In this document: piece by piece, positions 14,291 to 17,910 of the stretch
How positions within the stretch are numbered: position 1 is the first letter of the stretch
Layout of the letters: the number at the start of each line of letters is the position of its first letter
Assembly: GCA_020851915.1 (NCBI GenBank)
Contig: JADZBT010000092.1
Coordinates: 1-17,910 of the forward strand
Direction of reading: 5' to 3'
From: Alphaproteobacteria bacterium
GTDB taxonomy: Bacteria > Pseudomonadota > Alphaproteobacteria > Rickettsiales > RI-342
Length of the DNA stretch: 17,910 nucleotides
Program-made: the position numbers and the translations under genes
The notes under the pieces: model-generated
What the model was told of the DNA's origin: nothing
The model's input: only the letters and a program-made list of their open reading frames with translations
Databases searched by the model: none

Positions 14291-14334
14291 CTAAGCCCTT
14301 CCTGAGAGAAGTTGAATCCAACCAGAGTAGGGGA

Positions 14335-14362
14335 ATAGTATTACTTTTCGGTTAACCATCAA
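14335..14362 (-). promoter_or_regulatory. Promoter candidate with CtrA-like box in its spacer
   Basis: On the minus strand TTGATG (14357-14362) and TACTAT (14335-14340) are 16 bp apart, each 4/6. The spacer is exactly the sequence TTAC-TTTTCGG-TTAAC (plus strand 14341-14356), an 8/9 match to the CtrA consensus. A protein bound there would block or, if it is an activator, contact polymerase. It would serve the 93-aa gene at 14290. Confidence 0.35.
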
Positions 14363-14486
14363 ACCCTTTGTATATTTTTCGGCCTGTGGTAGAAGCAAAT
14401 GCGGCGGCACTGTGGCCCACAAGCGCATAGGCGGGTGTAGTCGGCTAGTTTTTGTTGGTGAGCGGAGCGAACCTAGAAAAGCTGCC

Positions 14487-14510
14487 GTCCTCGGGCTTGA
14501 CCCGAGGATC
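14487..14510. repeat. Single hairpin repeat unit (family B) next to tRNA-Gly
   Basis: TCCTCGGG-CTTGA-CCCGAGGA is a perfect 8-bp stem with a CTTGA loop, followed by TC. It shares its frame (TCCT...CTTG...AGGATC) with the hairpin at 16576-16602, whose stem is TCCTGAA/TTCAGGA. It ends 10 bp before the tRNA 5' end. Confidence 0.65.
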
Positions 14511-14520
14511 TCGTACCAGT

Positions 14521-14594
14521 GCGGGTGTAGTTCAATGGTAGAACGAAAGCTTCCCAAGCTTTAGGCGAGGGTTCGATTCCCTTCACCCGCTCCA
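14521..14594 (+). tRNA. tRNA-Gly (anticodon CCC)
   Basis: A complete 74-nt cloverleaf with encoded CCA. The acceptor stem GCGGGTG pairs fully with CACCCGC. The D stem is GTTC/GAAC. The anticodon stem AAAGC/GCTTT holds the loop TTCCCAA, giving anticodon CCC, which reads the glycine codon GGG. The T arm is GAGGG-TTCGATT-CCCTT. The discriminator base is U, usual for bacterial tRNA-Gly. Confidence 0.95.
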
Positions 14595-14775
14595 CGCTTC
14601 GCCTTCGGCTACGCGTGGCGCAGCCGCGCGTGGACGACCTTAGGCGAAGCAGTGCCCTGCGTAGCTCGCAGAGCGAAGCATGGGCGGCCTCATACCCCAT
14701 TATTCCTTTACGCCCCAGCCTTTCTGGGGTATTCCTACCCCTCCCTAAAATGATGAAAATGCACAGGAGAAGCGC
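14592..14775 (+). other. Structured GC-rich spacer between tRNA-Gly and thiC
   Basis: The stretch contains nested inverted repeats: CCACGC/GCGTGG (14592-14618), GCTTCGCC (14596-14603) against GGCGAAGC (14643-14650), CTGCG-TAGCT-CGCAG (14657-14671), and CCCCAG-CCTTT-CTGGGG (14713-14729). The last is followed by TATTCCT and may terminate the tRNA transcript or attenuate thiC. I do not find the conserved cores of a TPP riboswitch. No reading frame is convincing. Confidence 0.5.
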
Positions 14776-16575
<1,800 letters not shown>

Positions 16576-16576
16576 T

Positions 16577-16680
16577 GTCATCCTGAACTTGTTTCAGGAT
16601 CCATGGTGCAGCGTGCGAAAATGCCGATGGTTCTGCCCATGCGGATGGCTGGATGCCGAAACGAGTTCGGCATGACAAGG
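16577..16680. repeat. Two-hairpin element (family B) between thiC and the GIY-YIG gene
   Basis: Left hairpin ATCCTGAA-CTTGT-TTCAGGAT (16580-16600) and right hairpin ATGCCGAA-ACGAG-TTCGGCAT (16653-16673) are inverted copies of one unit, including flanking GTCAT/ATGAC, with about 50 bp between. The tail GACAAGG plus the next bases forms the AAGGAGGGG ribosome binding site of the GIY-YIG gene. The left hairpin lies directly after the thiC stop. Confidence 0.85.
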
Positions 16681-16694
16681 AGGGGAATGGTGGC

Positions 16695-17012
16695 GTGAAA
16701 ACCTATTATGTCTATATCCTTGCCAGCAAGCCTCATGGCACGTTGTATATCGGCGTTACGTCCGACCTGATTCGTCGGATTTATGAACACCGTACCGATG
16801 CAGTCGATGGATTTACCAGAAAATACGCGGTGCATCGGCTGGTGTACTTTGAAATGGGTAATGATATTGAATCCGCCATTCTGCGCGAAAAGCAGCTGAA
16901 AAATTGGCATCGTGACTGGAAGATAAATCTGATAGAACGGGATAACCCACAGTGGGATGATTTATACCCGGCGTTAATTGGAGAGATGGATGCTGAAACA
17001 AGTTCAGCATGA
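16695..17012 (+). CDS. Single-domain GIY-YIG nuclease family protein
   Basis: A 105-aa protein consisting of one GIY-YIG domain. The signature is YVYIL (5-9) and LYIGVT (17-22), followed by the catalytic-type arginine in DLIRRIYEH (24-32) and the metal-binding glutamate in SAILREKQLKNW (E65). This is the small UPF0213/UvrC-N-like type often found singly in genomes; its cellular substrate is not established. I choose the GTG at 16695 because AAGGAGGGG lies 9 nt upstream; an ATG at 16653 is in frame but lies inside the hairpin repeat. The final residues (DAETSSA) and the stop codon are encoded by another copy of the same repeat. The gene is thus flanked by 30-bp direct repeats, and may be mobile or work on the repeat (inference). 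Confidence 0.88.
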   Translation: MKTYYVYILASKPHGTLYIGVTSDLIRRIYEHRTDAVDGFTRKYAVHRLVYFEMGNDIESAILREKQLKNWHRDWKINLIERDNPQWDDLYPALIGEMDAETSSA

Positions 17013-17017
17013 CAAGG
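16988..17017. repeat. Hairpin repeat unit (family B) overlapping the 3' end of the GIY-YIG gene
   Basis: ATGCTGAA-ACAAG-TTCAGCAT (16990-17010) plus flanks is a direct copy of 16651-16680, 27 of 30 bases identical. Two of the three differences are the paired positions of one stem base pair (C-G to T-A). It encodes the last seven residues and stop codon of the upstream gene, and its AAGG tail precedes the yciA-like gene. Confidence 0.85.
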
Positions 17018-17023
17018 TAAGAT

Positions 17024-17413
17024 ATGGCTGATTCCACAACACACCCCACCGGCACTCTCGAGCTCAAAACCCTGTGCATGCCGGAATCGGCCAATCCATC
17101 CGGCGATATTTTCGGCGGGTGGTTGCTGGGGCAGATGGATATTGCGGGGGCGAATACGGCGTATCTTATCGCGCGTGGCCGTGTGGTCACTGTGGCGCTG
17201 GATGCCATGGAATTCCATAAGCCGGTGTTCGTGGGCGATGTGCTGTCCTGCTTTACCAGCGTGCTGAAAGTGGGCCGTACCTCTATCCGTATTCTCGTGC
17301 AGGCGTTTACGACCTGCCGCGATACCGACACGTTCGTCAAGGTCACCGAGGGCACGTTCACCTATGTGGCGGTCGATGATGACCGCAAGCCGCGCCCCAT
17401 TCCCAAGCCATAA
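17024..17413 (+). CDS. yciA: Acyl-CoA thioesterase, YciA-like hotdog protein
   Basis: A 129-aa cytoplasmic hotdog-fold thioesterase that hydrolyses acyl-CoA. It matches YciA closely in pattern: PESANPSGDIFGGWLLGQMDIAG (20-42; N24 and D28 correspond to the active-site segment), GRVVTVALDAMEFHKPVFVGDVLSC in the central strand region, and FTYVAVDDDRKPRPIP at the C-terminus. Chain-length preference cannot be told from the sequence. The start at 17024 has AAGG about 6 nt upstream, contributed by the hairpin repeat tail. The MazG-like gene follows after 10 bp and is probably co-transcribed. Confidence 0.9.
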   Translation: MADSTTHPTGTLELKTLCMPESANPSGDIFGGWLLGQMDIAGANTAYLIARGRVVTVALDAMEFHKPVFVGDVLSCFTSVLKVGRTSIRILVQAFTTCRDTDTFVKVTEGTFTYVAVDDDRKPRPIPKP

Positions 17414-17423
17414 GGAGTCATTC

Positions 17424-17831
17424 ATGCCCCGTACATTCGTCGAAAAATCCACCGAGTTCAGCCGAGATTTCGAGGTGAACCCGAAGCTCGCCGAAGGCGT
17501 GAGCGAGGCCGTGCTGCTCGGCAAGACGCTCGACTTTCTGCATGAAGAGGTGGAGGAAACCAAGGCAGCCGTTGCCGCACACGACCTGCCGGAGATCATC
17601 GACGGGTTCGGCGATGTGGCCTTCATCGCGCTGAACGGCATTTACAAGACCTTCCGCTTCGAGGGGCGCACGCACGAAGAGGCGCGCGCGGCGGTGGAGG
17701 AGGTGATGCACCGCATCTGCAACGCCAACCTCGGTAAGAAGCAACCCGACGGAACCATCAAATACATCAACGGCAAGGTGGTGAAGCCGGAAGGCTGGTC
17801 GCCGCCGCAGTATGAGGATATGGTGGCCTAA
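17424..17831 (+). CDS. MazG-like / phosphoribosyl-ATP pyrophosphohydrolase-like protein
   Basis: A 135-aa all-alpha NTP pyrophosphohydrolase. The metal-binding signature is EEVEE (41-45) followed by EIIDGFGD (57-64), i.e. ExxE-type and ExxD with a further D64, as in MazG/HisE-like proteins. The C-terminus (GTIKYINGKVVKPEGWSPPQYED) is a conserved tail seen in the phage- and bacterial HisE-like subgroup rather than in HisE itself. The substrate is uncertain: a house-cleaning dNTPase or a non-canonical nucleotide hydrolase is more likely than histidine synthesis, since no his genes are near. The start at 17424 has AAGGAG 7 nt upstream; the frame is open 20 codons earlier but overlaps the thioesterase gene. 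Confidence 0.85.
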   Translation: MPRTFVEKSTEFSRDFEVNPKLAEGVSEAVLLGKTLDFLHEEVEETKAAVAAHDLPEIIDGFGDVAFIALNGIYKTFRFEGRTHEEARAAVEEVMHRICNANLGKKQPDGTIKYINGKVVKPEGWSPPQYEDMVA

Positions 17832-17836
17832 AGGCT

Positions 17837-17910
17837 CCCCTCACCCAGCTCCGACTAAGCTCACATGCGTTCGCTAAGTCTTCGCAACCCTCTCCCTCGA
17901 GGGAGAGGGG
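17837..17910. repeat. GC-rich palindromic element (family C), truncated by window end
   Basis: It begins CCCCTCACCC, then has a spacer of about 40 bp with two CTAAG words (17855 and 17874 regions), then a perfect 22-bp palindrome (17888-17909) CCCTCTCCC-TCGA-GGGAGAGGG centred on TCGA. In the copy at 4395 the CCCCTCACCC and CCCTCTCCC parts are adjacent, so here they are separated by the spacer. It follows the MazG-like stop by 5 bp and could act in transcript termination. Confidence 0.7.

Larger units (their letters stand above)
14291..14520. other. Intergenic stretch upstream of tRNA-Gly
   Basis: It holds the promoter candidate of the minus-strand gene (14335-14362), an AT-rich patch (14368-14382) and the family B hairpin at 14487-14510. 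A minus-strand frame across it (14291-14557) reads through the hairpin and into the tRNA and is not accepted as a gene. I see no conserved tRNA promoter with confidence. Confidence 0.5.

Noticed and set aside
14309..14345. CTGAGA followed by TTGAATCC...AGTAGGGGAATA, reminiscent of a TPP riboswitch
   Set aside because: The 5' conserved helix is missing, spacing is wrong, and it lies more than 400 bp upstream of thiC with a tRNA gene in between.
14291..14557. 88-aa minus-strand frame upstream of the 93-aa gene
   Set aside because: It runs through the family B hairpin and part of the tRNA gene; no protein-like pattern.

Overview
The window looks like a chromosomal segment of a GC-rich alphaproteobacterium. 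The basis is the gene content and order: lptF-lptG, lptD-surA-rsmA, gmk, a divergent pepA followed by holC, and thiC. Near-matches to the alphaproteobacterial CtrA box are weaker support. The genus cannot be fixed from sequence alone. All core genes look intact; no phage, transposase, rRNA or CRISPR array is visible.

Layout. 1-764 (minus): a 5'-complete but window-truncated unknown gene (1-317) with a strong promoter and a palindromic element in its leader, then an unknown 100-aa gene that follows an SDR oxidoreductase by 3 bp. 1614-3583 (plus): gmk and a polytopic O-antigen ligase/polymerase-like protein. 3531-7941 (minus): lptD, surA, rsmA (outer-membrane LPS insertion, OMP folding, 16S rRNA dimethylation); pdxA, often found between surA and rsmA, is absent. 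8103-8570 (plus): an unknown gene between lptG and lptD, behind an AT-rich region with a perfect DnaA box. 8579-10827 (minus): lptF-lptG, the inner-membrane LPS exporter, divergent from pepA. 12533-12985: holC (DNA polymerase III chi). 12982-14290 (minus): a small membrane protein and an exported helical-repeat protein, translationally coupled. 14521-14594: tRNA-Gly(CCC). 14776-16575: thiC. 16695-17831 (plus): a GIY-YIG nuclease gene, a YciA-type thioesterase and a MazG-like pyrophosphohydrolase.

The functional theme of the left and middle is envelope biogenesis: LptF/LptG extract LPS, LptD inserts it, SurA folds LptD and other outer-membrane proteins, and the O-antigen ligase-like protein handles glycan.

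The least ordinary feature is the density of intergenic hairpin elements. At least three sequence families are present, mostly built as two inverted hairpin units about 80-100 bp long. Stem changes are often compensated while loops stay constant. Several elements sit where they supply a ribosome binding site, a start region, a stop codon or a 5' UTR for a neighbouring gene. The most striking case is the single-domain GIY-YIG nuclease gene, flanked by 30-bp direct copies of one hairpin unit. This resembles a nuclease-repeat partnership and is my best candidate for an interesting system.
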